Shown piece by piece: positions 32,034-41,505 of a stretch of 64,000 nucleotides of DNA. The notes below the pieces were generated by a model. It ran no database searches, had not been told where the DNA came from, and worked only from the letters and a program-made list of their open reading frames with translations. Location: contig NZ_MVFY01000001.1 of the NCBI RefSeq assembly GCF_002042885.1, positions 62,001-126,000 of the forward strand. Direction: 5' to 3'. Position numbers and translations under genes: made by a program. This DNA comes from Citrobacter portucalensis (GTDB taxonomy: Bacteria > Pseudomonadota > Gammaproteobacteria > Enterobacterales > Enterobacteriaceae). Positions within the stretch are counted from its first letter, which is position 1, and each line of letters opens with the position of its first letter.

Positions 32034-33185
32034 TTACTTATTCTGATAATCTTTCAGGATTTGGCGACCCGCGACGTAAATCATGATTTCATCTGTGCCA
32101 CCGCCAATGCGTTCACAGCGAACATCGCGCCAGAAGCGGGAAACGCGTGCTTCGTCGGTGTAACCCAGCCCACCCATAATCTGAATGGCGTCATCAATCA
32201 CTTCCATTGCAGTACGTGCACAATACAGTTTTGCCAGCGCTGCACTGGTGCGCAGAGACTGTTCCTGATCGGCCTGCCAGGCGACTTTTAATACCATATT
32301 GCGCATGTTATCGATTTTAATCGCCATCAGCGCCAGTTTTTCCTGGATCATCTGATTGTGACCAATTGGCTTACCGAATGCGATACGCTGGTTGGCGTAA
32401 CGGGCGGCATCTTCGAAGGCGCATTCAGCAAAACCGGTACTGCGTGCAGCGTTGATCAAACGTTCCATTTCGAAGTTGTACATGACGTTGAGGAAACCCA
32501 TGCCTTCCTCTCCGACCATATCGCTTTCGTCCACTTCGACGTCATCAAGATAAACTTCGCAGGTGCTGAGCATATGCCAGCCGATTTTATGCAGCGGATT
32601 AACCTTAATGCCGGGTTTCTTCGAATCGACCCACCACAGCGTAAAGGCTTTTTTCGGATCTTTTGGCTCCGGATCTCGGGCCAGTACCAGCATATAGGGA
32701 TACTCTTTCGCGCCGGTGATAAAGGTTTTCTGCCCGTTGAGATAGACCTTACCGTTTTTGCGAGTGTAGCTGGTGGTCGCGCTGTTGTTGTCGGAGCCAG
32801 CTCCCGGTTCGGTTAATGCCAGCGCATACGCTGGATCGCCCGTTTCCATGGTGCTTTCTGCGGTCTTACGCAGCTGTTCAGCGGACCCAAAACGACGCAT
32901 ACTGTGAATGCACTGACCGTTAGTGATCAAAAAAGCGGGTGCGCCGCATTTTGAAACTTCCATCAGCGCCAGCATCTGTGTGACGTAATCTGCCGGGATG
33001 CCACCAAACTCTTCCGGAACGCCCAGCATCGAAATACCGTTGTCCGCCAGGGCACGCATAAACTCTTTCGGGTAGGTCGCCGTCTGATCGCAGGTACGGA
33101 AATATTCTTCCGGGAAATTGCTGGTAATCAGTTCTCTAATACTGGCAAGCAGCAGTTCTTGTTCTTCAGTTAAAGAAAAGTCCAT
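32034..33185 (-). CDS. ydiO: Acyl-CoA dehydrogenase YdiO
   Basis: From ATG 33185 (MDFSLTEEQELLLASIRELI) the protein has 383 residues, the E. coli length. AAAAGGAG upstream supports the start. Acyl-CoA dehydrogenase motifs are present: ALTEPGAGSDNNSATTSY (FAD/substrate loop), TFITGAKEYPYM, and the C-terminal QIMGGLGYTDEARVSRFWRDVR, followed by GGTDEI. It oxidises acyl-CoA to enoyl-CoA with FAD. It should hand electrons to the YdiQ/YdiR ETF. It lies 13 bases downstream of ydiF in the same operon. Confidence 0.93.
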   Translation of the reverse strand: MDFSLTEEQELLLASIRELITSNFPEEYFRTCDQTATYPKEFMRALADNGISMLGVPEEFGGIPADYVTQMLALMEVSKCGAPAFLITNGQCIHSMRRFGSAEQLRKTAESTMETGDPAYALALTEPGAGSDNNSATTSYTRKNGKVYLNGQKTFITGAKEYPYMLVLARDPEPKDPKKAFTLWWVDSKKPGIKVNPLHKIGWHMLSTCEVYLDDVEVDESDMVGEEGMGFLNVMYNFEMERLINAARSTGFAECAFEDAARYANQRIAFGKPIGHNQMIQEKLALMAIKIDNMRNMVLKVAWQADQEQSLRTSAALAKLYCARTAMEVIDDAIQIMGGLGYTDEARVSRFWRDVRCERIGGGTDEIMIYVAGRQILKDYQNK

Positions 33186-33198
33186 CAGGGTACTCCTT

Positions 33199-34794
33199 TT
33201 AATTGGCGGCGACGGGTAATACAAAACCCATCGAGGCATCGATAAATAATCTTTCGTCCATCATCTTCAGATTTGGCGAAATAATTGGCGTGAAATCCAT
33301 CTTGTCCAGGATGTCTTCCTGTAAAGAGACTCCCGGTGCAATTTCGATTAAATGAAGACCATCTGCTTTTAACGTAAATACAGCGCGTTCAGTGATGTAA
33401 CGCACATCAAGTCCACGTTCGAGAGCAATTTTTCCGCTGAAAGTCACTTCAGGTAATTCGTTGACGAATTTTTTCACCCGACCTTCCTGCACGATATTTA
33501 ACTTGCCATCGGCAACTTCCGTTTTCAGACTTCCGGCAGTTAACGTGCCGCAGAAAATAATTTTTTTGGAGGTGGCGCTAATATCGATAAAACCGCCGGT
33601 ACCCATGATTTTACCATTGAATTTGTGTACGCCGACGTTGCCGTGGCGATCGACTTCGGCAAAACTTAAATAGCACACATCCAGCCCACCACCGTGATAG
33701 AAGTCAAACTGGGAGGTCATATCCAGAATGGCGCGGGTGTTGACGTTGGCGCCGAAAGCAATACCTTGAGAGGTGATGCCGCCAATCGGACCCGTTTCGA
33801 CTGTCAGAATAAAATCGTCAGCACAGCCTTCTTCGCGCGCGACGAGGCCAATGCCATCGGCAATGCCTACGCCAACGTTGCCGACCGCACCTTTGCGCAT
33901 TTCAAACAGGGCGCGTCTGGCCACCAGTTTACGCTGATTGAGCGGCAGGGCAGTCTGTTGGCTGTCATCGAGAACAAAATCGCCAGAGATAAAGCGGTTA
34001 ACCGGCGCGCCACCATACAGTTGCGTTTGGTCGGGGTCGATGACCACAATATCGACCAGATAGCCGGGAATACGCACCGATTTCGGATGCAACGTGGCTT
34101 TCTTCACCATCTTTTGCACCTGCATCATAACGATGCCACCGTTATTGTGTACGGCCTGGGCAATCACCAGCGCATCAAGATACATCACTTCATCTTCAAA
34201 GGTGGCGTAGCCTTCACTGTCGCAAGTGGTGGCGCGAATAAAGGCGATGTTTGGCGCAATGGCTTTGTAATACAGGTACTCTTTGTTATCAATTTCCACC
34301 AATTTTATCAGATCTTCGGTGGTCACTTCATTCAGCTTACCGCCCTGTTGGCGAGGGTCAACAAATGTACCGATGCCGATATCACTAAGGATCCCCGGCT
34401 GGTGAGCCGCCGATGCACGCAGGGTTTGGGTTAATACGCCCTGAGGATAGTTATAGGCGGCAATTTTATTTTGTTCAGCCAGATCGGAGATTCGCGGTGA
34501 TTGTCCCCAGTGTCCGCATAATGCCCATTTGACTAAACCTTCCTGTGCCAGTGGGCTAATTCCCCGGTCGGCACGGTCACCCAAACCTGTAGGACTAATC
34601 AACGCTAAATTTCGCGGTGACTGTGAGTTTTTATATTTTTCAGCCAGTGCATTAATTAATGTTGTTGCTTCGAGAATCCCCCCTCCAGCACCTAATACAC
34701 AAAGCGTTGCTTCATCAGGAATATAATTGACTGCATCTGCAGCGGATAATACGGGTACCCGACCATCTATACGATTTGGCCTTGAAAATTTCAT
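33199..34794 (-). CDS. ydiF: Acetate/short-chain CoA-transferase YdiF
   Basis: The 531-residue protein fuses the alpha and beta halves of family I CoA-transferases, as in E. coli YdiF. The catalytic glutamate is Glu333 in LTVETGPIGG, which forms a glutamyl-CoA thioester. The CoA-binding GAGGGI loop is at 35-40. It moves CoA between short-chain acyl-CoAs and acetate or similar acids. Together with fadK and ydiO it could load and recycle acyl groups. It is first in a ydiF-ydiO unit. Confidence 0.94.
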   Translation of the reverse strand: MKFSRPNRIDGRVPVLSAADAVNYIPDEATLCVLGAGGGILEATTLINALAEKYKNSQSPRNLALISPTGLGDRADRGISPLAQEGLVKWALCGHWGQSPRISDLAEQNKIAAYNYPQGVLTQTLRASAAHQPGILSDIGIGTFVDPRQQGGKLNEVTTEDLIKLVEIDNKEYLYYKAIAPNIAFIRATTCDSEGYATFEDEVMYLDALVIAQAVHNNGGIVMMQVQKMVKKATLHPKSVRIPGYLVDIVVIDPDQTQLYGGAPVNRFISGDFVLDDSQQTALPLNQRKLVARRALFEMRKGAVGNVGVGIADGIGLVAREEGCADDFILTVETGPIGGITSQGIAFGANVNTRAILDMTSQFDFYHGGGLDVCYLSFAEVDRHGNVGVHKFNGKIMGTGGFIDISATSKKIIFCGTLTAGSLKTEVADGKLNIVQEGRVKKFVNELPEVTFSGKIALERGLDVRYITERAVFTLKADGLHLIEIAPGVSLQEDILDKMDFTPIISPNLKMMDERLFIDASMGFVLPVAAN

Positions 34795-34949
34795 GTGAAC
34801 TCCAGATTATATGCGTGCGACTACCTGTCGCTATATTCGACAATAATATTGTGAGTTATTTAATAACGCTTGATTACCGGCCAGATATCCGTGGTTAGAC
34901 GAATATCTGGGGTAGGGCATTACTGATATTTATATGGATATATCTGTAA

Positions 34950-35708
34950 TTAAGCCTGATGCAATATTGTCAATACAGTACGCAGGTCGGTGACCGAAAT
35001 TTGTCCTGGTGCGGAGGCTTTTTTTACTGCCCCAAAGGTTGCCGCTGAACCGAAAACCTCACCAGACAGACGTGAAATCACCCCTGTTTTAGCCATCGAC
35101 ATGGTGATTATCGGGCGATCGGCATAGCGTTCTTGCATTTCCAGCGTGGCACTAAGCAGCGTCAGAACATCCGTTTTATTTTGCGGCATCAAGGCAATCT
35201 TGGGGATATCTGCACCCAGCTCCTGCATTTTACGCAGGCGCTGGACAATCTCTTCCGCGGCTGGTGTCTTATGAAAATCGTGATTGGACATAATCACAAA
35301 GACATTTTTCGCATGCGCATGCTTGACGGTCGCTTTGACCAGTTCGTCACCGGTAAACAGTTCCAGATCGATCATATCCACCAGACTGCTGTCTACCGCC
35401 GCGCGGTTAAGTGCAATATAGTGCTCGACAGACAGAGCCTGTTCACCGCCTTCTTTGGCGCTACGGAAGGTGAAAAGCAGTGGTTTGTCAGCCATCACAT
35501 CGCGGATGGTGCGCGCAGCTTCCAACACCGCCTCAATGGAAGAGACATCAGTGAAATGGTCTACGCGCCATTCCAGAATGTCGAAATCCGCTTTGCGATA
35601 GGCCAGCGCTTCGCTTTTTACCGTTGCGATGTCTTTACCCATCAGCGAGACAATGATCTTCGGCGCACCCTCGCCAATAACGAGGTTTTTTACGGTTACG
35701 GTTTTCAT
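34950..35708 (-). CDS. aroD: 3-dehydroquinate dehydratase, type I
   Basis: The 252 residues match E. coli AroD. The type I Schiff-base lysine is Lys170 (IPKIALMP) and the general base His143 (SNHDFH). The dimeric TIM barrel dehydrates 3-dehydroquinate to 3-dehydroshikimate in the shikimate pathway. It follows ydiB after 36 bases, so two enzymes acting on adjacent shikimate/quinate intermediates are probably cotranscribed. Confidence 0.97.
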   Translation of the reverse strand: MKTVTVKNLVIGEGAPKIIVSLMGKDIATVKSEALAYRKADFDILEWRVDHFTDVSSIEAVLEAARTIRDVMADKPLLFTFRSAKEGGEQALSVEHYIALNRAAVDSSLVDMIDLELFTGDELVKATVKHAHAKNVFVIMSNHDFHKTPAAEEIVQRLRKMQELGADIPKIALMPQNKTDVLTLLSATLEMQERYADRPIITMSMAKTGVISRLSGEVFGSAATFGAVKKASAPGQISVTDLRTVLTILHQA

Positions 35709-35744
35709 TGATTACCCTTTAACTATTGTACAAATGCTTGCCTG

Positions 35745-36611
35745 TCAGGCGGCAAAACCCATAACCTGTTTCACATACTCCAGTGGGAAATCTTTCCCGG
35801 TCCAGAGCTTGAACTGTTCAGCCCCTTGCCACAACAACATGCCGTAACCATCAATTGTTTTGCAACCAGCACTTTGTGCCTGCTGCAATAATTTGGTCAT
35901 ATGCGGGTTGTAGACGCATTCGGTTACCAGCAGTTCCGGACGCAGCAGGGAAGCGTCGGTCACGAGAGATTCATTTTCCAGCGGCTTCATGCCGACTTTA
36001 GTGCCGTTGGTCAAAATATCTGCGCTGGCAAGTGCGTCAGCAAAAGCCTGGCGATCGGCGAGATCGATAACGGTGACCACGCAGTCGGTGTTTTCATTGA
36101 CGCGTTTGGCAAACTCCTGCGCTTTGGCAAAAAACTCATCCTGGCGGTTAAAGAGTTTAATTTCTTTGATGCCTTCAATCGCTGCCTGTGCACCAATGGC
36201 CGTCGACGCACCGCCTGCGCCCAACAGTACCATGGTTTTACCTTTGATATCGAAACCACTTTCCTTAATTGCACGAATATGGCCCGTGCCATCGGTATTG
36301 TAACCACGCAGGTAACCATCATCATTGACGATAGTGTTAATTGCGCCGACCAGCTTGGCTGCAGGCGTTAATTCATCAACATACTCACATGCCAGCTGCT
36401 TGTTGGGCATTGAGACCCCGGTACCCCGCATCTTTAAGGCCTTCAGCCCGGCAATGGCATTAGCAAACGTTGAGTTATCAACTTCAAATGCCATGTAAGT
36501 GAATGGCAATCCCGCTTTTTCTAATGCCTTATTTTGCATTTCAGGCGACAGACTATGTCTGATAGGGTAAGCCATCAAACCAATCAGTTCATATTTAGCA
36601 GTTACGTCCAT
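35745..36611 (-). CDS. ydiB: Quinate/shikimate dehydrogenase YdiB
   Basis: The 288 residues equal E. coli YdiB. The substrate domain contains [12 protein letters not shown] and the catalytic Lys in [15 protein letters not shown]. The Rossmann domain has [13 protein letters not shown]. Unlike AroE, YdiB uses NAD or NADP and accepts quinate as well as shikimate. It lies between ydiN and aroD in one direction. YdiN may import a substrate for it, which is an inference from the operon. Confidence 0.95.
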   Translation of the reverse strand: MDVTAKYELIGLMAYPIRHSLSPEMQNKALEKAGLPFTYMAFEVDNSTFANAIAGLKALKMRGTGVSMPNKQLACEYVDELTPAAKLVGAINTIVNDDGYLRGYNTDGTGHIRAIKESGFDIKGKTMVLLGAGGASTAIGAQAAIEGIKEIKLFNRQDEFFAKAQEFAKRVNENTDCVVTVIDLADRQAFADALASADILTNGTKVGMKPLENESLVTDASLLRPELLVTECVYNPHMTKLLQQAQSAGCKTIDGYGMLLWQGAEQFKLWTGKDFPLEYVKQVMGFAA

Positions 36612-36632
36612 TTGATACTCCTTCTAAACAAT

Positions 36633-37868
36633 TTATTGAAAATAACGCTCGCCCAACCGCACATCATTTTTGGGGATATCAAATACGCGGTAGTAACGAA
36701 TAAAGACGATGATGGCGGTGACAAAAGCCAACAGAGCAAATGCAAGGTCCAGCAAAATAATGTATTGCAGACCAATGTTAGAGAGGTATCCGGTGATTAA
36801 TGGGATAATAAAGTTGGCTACGCCACCCATCATCATATAAATACTGGTGACTTTGGCCTTGCTCTTGGGAAAGAACTCTGACATCACCGATACACCGAGT
36901 TGTAAAATACCGCCAGCGGCAGAGAATCCAATGAGAAATGAACCTGCGTTACATACCAGCGGAGATGGGTATAAATAAATGACGGCTGCGGTGATGGTTG
37001 CCAGTCCGGCGTTAAATACGTTTGCCCAAATAGGTCGTACCCATTTTTTCAACAGTGCGGCAAAGATAAATACGCAGACCAACGAACCCATACTGTAGTA
37101 AGAGATTGTTTTCAGTGCGTCGGATTCTGCCATGCCAGCAAAGGCCATCGCATATTTCGGCATCCAGACCACGATGACGTAAAAAGTCGAAAAGGCAGCA
37201 ACACCAAACATGACGGATGCCACACCTTCCAGCCAGACCAATGGTTTACTGTTCATCTGTGGCAGATCTTTCGCGATGCCGGCATCCACCATCTGGCTGG
37301 GGAAACGACTTTTTAGCAGCATCAGGGTAATGACTACAAACAACGCTCCCGGGATAATGACCGCATAACCGTACCAGATATGGTTGAGCAGCATGGTGCT
37401 GACGACGATGGGGTAGATCATCTGCCCAAACGAGACCATAGCTTTCACCAGGATAACGGCTGAGCCAGAGGCTTTAGGGAAGCATTCCATTAACGCCGGG
37501 TACCCACCGGTATCCAGTGCCGAGTTTGCCACGCCAACGCAAACGGCCAGAATAAAGGCAATCATCAGATTAGGGCTGGCGGGAATACCGAAGAAGAACA
37601 GTATATAAAGAATCGCCCCTAACAGAATGATAGCCCGACGACCAAATTTATCTGAGAGCACGCCAAAGAATAAGATGCTCACTAGTCGCCCCAGACCAAT
37701 GCCTGAAATTAAATAGGCAATTCCTGCATTGTCGGTGGAAAACTTTTCTGCAAGAGAGGTCATATTTTGCGCCAGTGTAATGACGCTAATGCCGTGTAGG
37801 AAATAACTTAAATAAATACAGGTTATCGCCAAAAGAAATGGCGTATTAAAGGTCTTGCTTTGAGACAT
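36633..37868 (-). CDS. ydiN: MFS transporter YdiN
   Basis: From ATG 37868 the protein has 411 residues, slightly shorter at the C terminus than E. coli YdiN (about 421). AAGGAG upstream supports this start over a GTG two codons earlier. Twelve membrane segments and the MFS loop motif GVLSDKFGRRAIILLG are visible. The substrate is unknown. Position immediately upstream of ydiB-aroD suggests an aromatic or alicyclic acid such as quinate or shikimate, but nothing in the sequence proves it. Confidence 0.9.
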   Translation of the reverse strand: MSQSKTFNTPFLLAITCIYLSYFLHGISVITLAQNMTSLAEKFSTDNAGIAYLISGIGLGRLVSILFFGVLSDKFGRRAIILLGAILYILFFFGIPASPNLMIAFILAVCVGVANSALDTGGYPALMECFPKASGSAVILVKAMVSFGQMIYPIVVSTMLLNHIWYGYAVIIPGALFVVITLMLLKSRFPSQMVDAGIAKDLPQMNSKPLVWLEGVASVMFGVAAFSTFYVIVVWMPKYAMAFAGMAESDALKTISYYSMGSLVCVFIFAALLKKWVRPIWANVFNAGLATITAAVIYLYPSPLVCNAGSFLIGFSAAGGILQLGVSVMSEFFPKSKAKVTSIYMMMGGVANFIIPLITGYLSNIGLQYIILLDLAFALLAFVTAIIVFIRYYRVFDIPKNDVRLGERYFQ

Positions 37869-38108
37869 TTTCACAACTCCTTGCGGATTTTAAAATTGTT
37901 CTGTGCTCGTCGATATTGTTTAAATTGCGGCGACCTTGTAATTAATATACCGGGCAGCAGCCACAGAGCCTACATAGCATGGCGTTTAAGTTACCAGGTA
38001 TATTGCATAACACACTGTGAAATTGAACTCTGCCAGCCGGTGTTTTGTTGATGTTTTAAAACATATGCCAATTATTTTGCAGAAGGGGGGAACAATATTG
38101 CATCCACG

Positions 38109-39329
38109 CTATTCTACGGCTTGTATCATTTTTAGCTGATGCTTTGACGCGATGTGGCTGCGATAACCAATAAACAACGCCAACAGGAACCCAACAGCGG
38201 CTATACCAGTATCAAACCACATGATGTGAGCAATACTGGTTTCTGAGAGTTTTGCTGTTATCAATGGAATGGTGAAGGTCGCAATGCTGCCCGCGCTGTA
38301 GTAAATCCCGGTCGCTTTGCCCTTCGCATGCGGAAAGCGTGCGGCCATGAGCGTTAAACCGATTTGCACAACGCCCCCAGCGGAAGAAAAACCGATGACA
38401 AACGCAAAGATAATGACCACGTAAGGTGTCGGATGCAGACAAACCATCAACAGTGCGGCAAATGAGATAAACGTATACAGCATCAGCATCGATGTCGCGC
38501 GTTCTGCTTTTCGCGCCAGCGGGGCGGTGATCAGCACGCACAGTAGAGAGCCGCAGGTATAAATGCTTAACAGTTTGATAGATAACGTATAGGACATTCC
38601 TGCGACGAACTGTCCGTATTGCGCCAGCCACTGGCTTACCAGGTAAAATGTTGCCATTGCGATGTAGCCGTATAGGGTGTAACTGGCAAGGTCGAGCAGG
38701 GAGCAACGATGTTCAGGTTGTGCGGTTTCTCGTTCAGCAGGTTGTGCCCGGATGACGGTATGAGGCCCGGGATGTGGCGGAAACCGACAGCGAAACAAAA
38801 ACACGCCGTTGAGTATCATAACGGCAGCCGCCAGCAGGAAGGACCAGCCAAACCAAAGTTCGCTCCACACCAGCAGGCTGATGATCATCGGCAGCAGGAA
38901 CTGACCGCTGGAGACGAAGGCTTTTATCAAAATATTGGCTGTGCTGGGGGAACGGGGGAATGCCTCCATCAGGCTGGGATAGGTTCCGGCATCGAGAAAA
39001 CTGTTTGCCATTCCTGCTAAAAAACCAAAAGCATAGGCAAGAAAAATACTGTGAGTATTGATGATGCCAATAAAGAAAATCAGGTAGCAGGTCATACCAA
39101 GGATAATAAATGGTCTGCGACCGTAGCGATCGGAAAGCATCCCTGCCACTAATAAAACGCTTAAGCGGCCGATGCCGAGTGAGGAAATAACAATCGAGAC
39201 GCCCGCAGCATTGGTTTGCCACTGTTGTTCCAGCGAAGACATATTGAGGCTCATCAGAATGACCCCCATGCCGTGCACCAGATAATTTAGGTACAGCCCT
39301 ATCGCAGTGGAGAAATAGGTGTTTTTCAT
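38109..39329 (-). CDS. ydiM: MFS transporter YdiM
   Basis: The 406-residue, 12-helix major facilitator has GMLSDRYGRRPFIILG between helices 2 and 3. It is a clear paralogue of YdiN: shared LNYLVHGMGVILMSLNMSSL-type N terminus, GFSSAGGVVQIG and GKATGIYYSAGSIATF. The pair probably arose by tandem duplication, as in E. coli. Its substrate is unknown. A 240-base gap separates it from ydiN, so they may have separate promoters. Confidence 0.9.
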   Translation of the reverse strand: MKNTYFSTAIGLYLNYLVHGMGVILMSLNMSSLEQQWQTNAAGVSIVISSLGIGRLSVLLVAGMLSDRYGRRPFIILGMTCYLIFFIGIINTHSIFLAYAFGFLAGMANSFLDAGTYPSLMEAFPRSPSTANILIKAFVSSGQFLLPMIISLLVWSELWFGWSFLLAAAVMILNGVFLFRCRFPPHPGPHTVIRAQPAERETAQPEHRCSLLDLASYTLYGYIAMATFYLVSQWLAQYGQFVAGMSYTLSIKLLSIYTCGSLLCVLITAPLARKAERATSMLMLYTFISFAALLMVCLHPTPYVVIIFAFVIGFSSAGGVVQIGLTLMAARFPHAKGKATGIYYSAGSIATFTIPLITAKLSETSIAHIMWFDTGIAAVGFLLALFIGYRSHIASKHQLKMIQAVE

Positions 39330-39377
39330 AATGTGTTACTCAGCGAAGAGGCTAAATAGGTATGGCGTTGCAATCTC

Positions 39378-39734
39378 TTAACACATACGCTCGAGATCGT
39401 GAGCATAGAGTTCAACAGCAGCCGACTGATAGATTTTCCAGTCGAGAAAACCATCGTGGTGATAAACCGCCTGAAAAGCGTTCAGATCGGGGAAAAAACG
39501 CATGGTGTTATTACCGATACGATTATTTATTTTGTCGATAATTGCATTAATTCTTAACTTCCTCCTTGCTTTCATTTCTGAACAAATGCGGATGATGTCT
39601 TCTGGAATTTCTCTTTCACCCTTTTCCCATTGCTGCCAGGCGGCAACATTGTTATCGCGCGCGATATACCTGGCGCTTTCTTCCACCGTCATAGCAAAAA
39701 TATGGCGGATCGCCTGTAGCTCTAATGCGTTCAT
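39378..39734 (-). CDS. ydiL: HTH-domain protein YdiL
   Basis: The 118 residues match E. coli YdiL (DUF1870). An N-terminal helix-turn-helix resembling Xre/MqsA-type domains spans about residues 4-40 (ELQAIRHIFAMTVEESARYI...). A smaller C-terminal region ends in HDLERMC. It is predicted to bind DNA, but its targets and function are unknown. It lies 48 bases upstream of ydiM. Confidence 0.88.
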   Translation of the reverse strand: MNALELQAIRHIFAMTVEESARYIARDNNVAAWQQWEKGEREIPEDIIRICSEMKARRKLRINAIIDKINNRIGNNTMRFFPDLNAFQAVYHHDGFLDWKIYQSAAVELYAHDLERMC

Positions 39735-39893
39735 TATTTGGTCACTTCATAAAAGACGGTGGAATAGTAATAACATTGCTGTGGATATTTCTGCTTGAAG
39801 AGAGTCACAGTATTTTGTGCAATATTATTTGTTCCTTGACGGGGAAGATAATGTGTTGGTGCGTTAAGGTTGGTGGAGTGGCGCGCGAAGGAC

Positions 39894-39999
39894 AAAAAAA
39901 AGCCCATCGTGGGAGATGGGCAAAGACTACACACAGCAATTCGTTGTTTCACTCAGGGGATTTCCATGCTTATAAATCAATGTGTTGATCTAAAGCCAT
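39894..39999 (-). ncRNA. rprA: RprA small RNA
   Basis: On the minus strand the 106-nt sequence matches E. coli RprA in length, position (ydiL-ydiK gap) and sequence. From about nucleotide 15 it is nearly identical, including CATGGAAATCCCCTGAGTGA (the region that pairs with the rpoS leader). The terminator hairpin GCCCATCTCCCACGATGGGC is followed by eight T residues. RprA is an Hfq-dependent activator of rpoS translation and regulates csgD and others. Only the first ~12 bases differ noticeably. Confidence 0.96.
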
Positions 40000-40034
40000 G
40001 AGCTAATAGTAGGCATAGTGATTTTTTACGTCGA

Positions 40035-40048
40035 TCAGATTCATCTCA
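40035..40048 (-). promoter_or_regulatory. Probable RcsB box upstream of rprA
   Basis: TGAGATGAATCTGA on the minus strand matches 9 of 14 consensus positions. It lies 36-49 bases upstream of the RprA 5' end, where the Rcs phosphorelay activates rprA in E. coli. Confidence 0.65.
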
Positions 40049-40145
40049 ATAGTTTAAAAACTGTAAAGAATTTGCGACACAAATGATTATTTAAAGAAGG
40101 GCGAGGTTGGGTCTAATCCCGCAAGAGGAAGGATTGATTAGTATT

Positions 40146-40180
40146 GTTAAACAATCAGGCGGCGCTGCCGCCTGATGTTG
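40146..40180 (-). terminator. ydiK terminator
   Basis: TCAGGCGGC (40155-40163) and GCCGCCTGA (40167-40175) form a perfect nine-base stem, a few bases past the ydiK stop. On the minus strand it is followed by a weak T tract (TTGTTTAAC). Confidence 0.6.
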
Positions 40181-40182
40181 GA

Positions 40183-41292
40183 TTACTTATTGCGTTCGAT
40201 TTCAGCAATTTCTTCGAGGATTTCATCCGGATTGGTACCTGGCGCAGGGGCTTCGTTTACCCAGGCGGAGAACAGACGCCAGGAAACGGCCAGCACTACT
40301 GGACCGATAAACAGACCAATCATGCCGAAGGCAATCAGTCCGCCGATGACCCCGGAGAGAATCAGGATCAGTGGCAAATCGGCACCCATACGAATCAGCA
40401 TCGGTCGAATAACGTTATCCAGCGTTCCGACTACGCCGCTCCACACCAGCAGAACCGTGCCCCAGGTGGAATCCCCCGTCCAGTATAGCCAGATAATGGC
40501 CGGAATCAGCACTGGCAACGGCCCCAGTTGCACCAGACAAGACAGGATCATCAATACCGCCAGCAGCGTGGCGTAAGGCACGCCGGTTACCGCCAGACCA
40601 ATACCCCCGAGCACTGCCTGCACCAGAGCGGTGACCACAACGCCCAATGCGACGGCGCGAATGGCTTGCGCGGCCAGCAGAATGGCAGCATCGCCACGTT
40701 TAGAGGCAAGACGGCAGGCGAAGTGACGAATACCTAATGCGACCTGTTCACCGCGCCAGTACAATAGGGCACTGAACAGCAGCATCAGACCACAGTGCAT
40801 CATAAAGCGGCCGATATGCGCGGCCTGACCGACAAACCAGGTGGTGGTGGTACCGATATAAGGACGAACTTTGGCCATAATGGCCGAACCGCCCATATCC
40901 AGTAAACTGTGCCATGCGCCATACATTTTGGCACCCACCAGTGGAATGCTGTTCAACCATGCCAGATCCGGTAGCGTCATATCACCTGCGGTTACGGCAT
41001 GGATCAGCGGCCCGCTGCCATCGACGATACTGTTAACCAGCAGCGCGATAGGGATGATGAACAACAGCACTAACAACAGTGTCATCACCAGTACGGCAAG
41101 TGAACGACGTCCCCAGAGCAATTTTTGTAAGCGTAGCAGGATAGGCCAGGTCGCAATGACAATCGTACCTGCCCAGGCAAAACCGAGGATAAAGGGCTGA
41201 ACAATCCAGAGACAGGCCACAATCAGGATGGCTAAAAACAGCACCGATAGCAGCACTTGTGCAATATCCCTGGGCTGACGGAAATTTACCAT
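40183..41292 (-). CDS. ydiK: AI-2E family (PerM-like) inner-membrane transporter YdiK
   Basis: The 369-residue protein has about eight membrane segments: a cluster at 10-90, others at 150-175 and 200-330. The family signature GPLPVLIPAIIWLYWTGD is near the C-terminal half. Members of this family export AI-2, sodium or small solutes; YdiK itself has no established substrate. It is divergent from ydiJ across 213 bases. A possible PurR half-site lies in between. Confidence 0.88.
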   Translation of the reverse strand: MVNFRQPRDIAQVLLSVLFLAILIVACLWIVQPFILGFAWAGTIVIATWPILLRLQKLLWGRRSLAVLVMTLLLVLLFIIPIALLVNSIVDGSGPLIHAVTAGDMTLPDLAWLNSIPLVGAKMYGAWHSLLDMGGSAIMAKVRPYIGTTTTWFVGQAAHIGRFMMHCGLMLLFSALLYWRGEQVALGIRHFACRLASKRGDAAILLAAQAIRAVALGVVVTALVQAVLGGIGLAVTGVPYATLLAVLMILSCLVQLGPLPVLIPAIIWLYWTGDSTWGTVLLVWSGVVGTLDNVIRPMLIRMGADLPLILILSGVIGGLIAFGMIGLFIGPVVLAVSWRLFSAWVNEAPAPGTNPDEILEEIAEIERNK

Positions 41293-41456
41293 AAATACTT
41301 TTCACCTTTGTCTTTGCGCCAGAACGTTGACGCGACGTGAACACGTTAATCACACTCTATAATGATGAGCAATTTCAGCGGTTTTGAACAGGCGGATTCT
41401 GCCTGTAAATCTGCTGAGCGTATTAGAAAAAAATGTGATACAACAAACAAAGCAAC

Positions 41457-41472
41457 ACGCAAACGATTAAAT
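41457..41472. promoter_or_regulatory. Possible PurR box between ydiK and ydiJ
   Basis: ACGCAAACGATTAAAT matches the left half of the PurR consensus (ACGCAAACGTTTNCNT) well and the right half poorly. It lies 165 bases from ydiK and 34 bases before ydiJ. Weak evidence. Confidence 0.3.
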
Positions 41473-41505
41473 TCACAACACAGACCGCAGGAAAGGGTCA
41501 CTATA

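Noticed and set aside
41362-41505. 48-residue N-terminal extension of YdiJ
   Set aside because: No family similarity; ATG 41506 follows AGGAAAGG and gives the standard 1018 residues.
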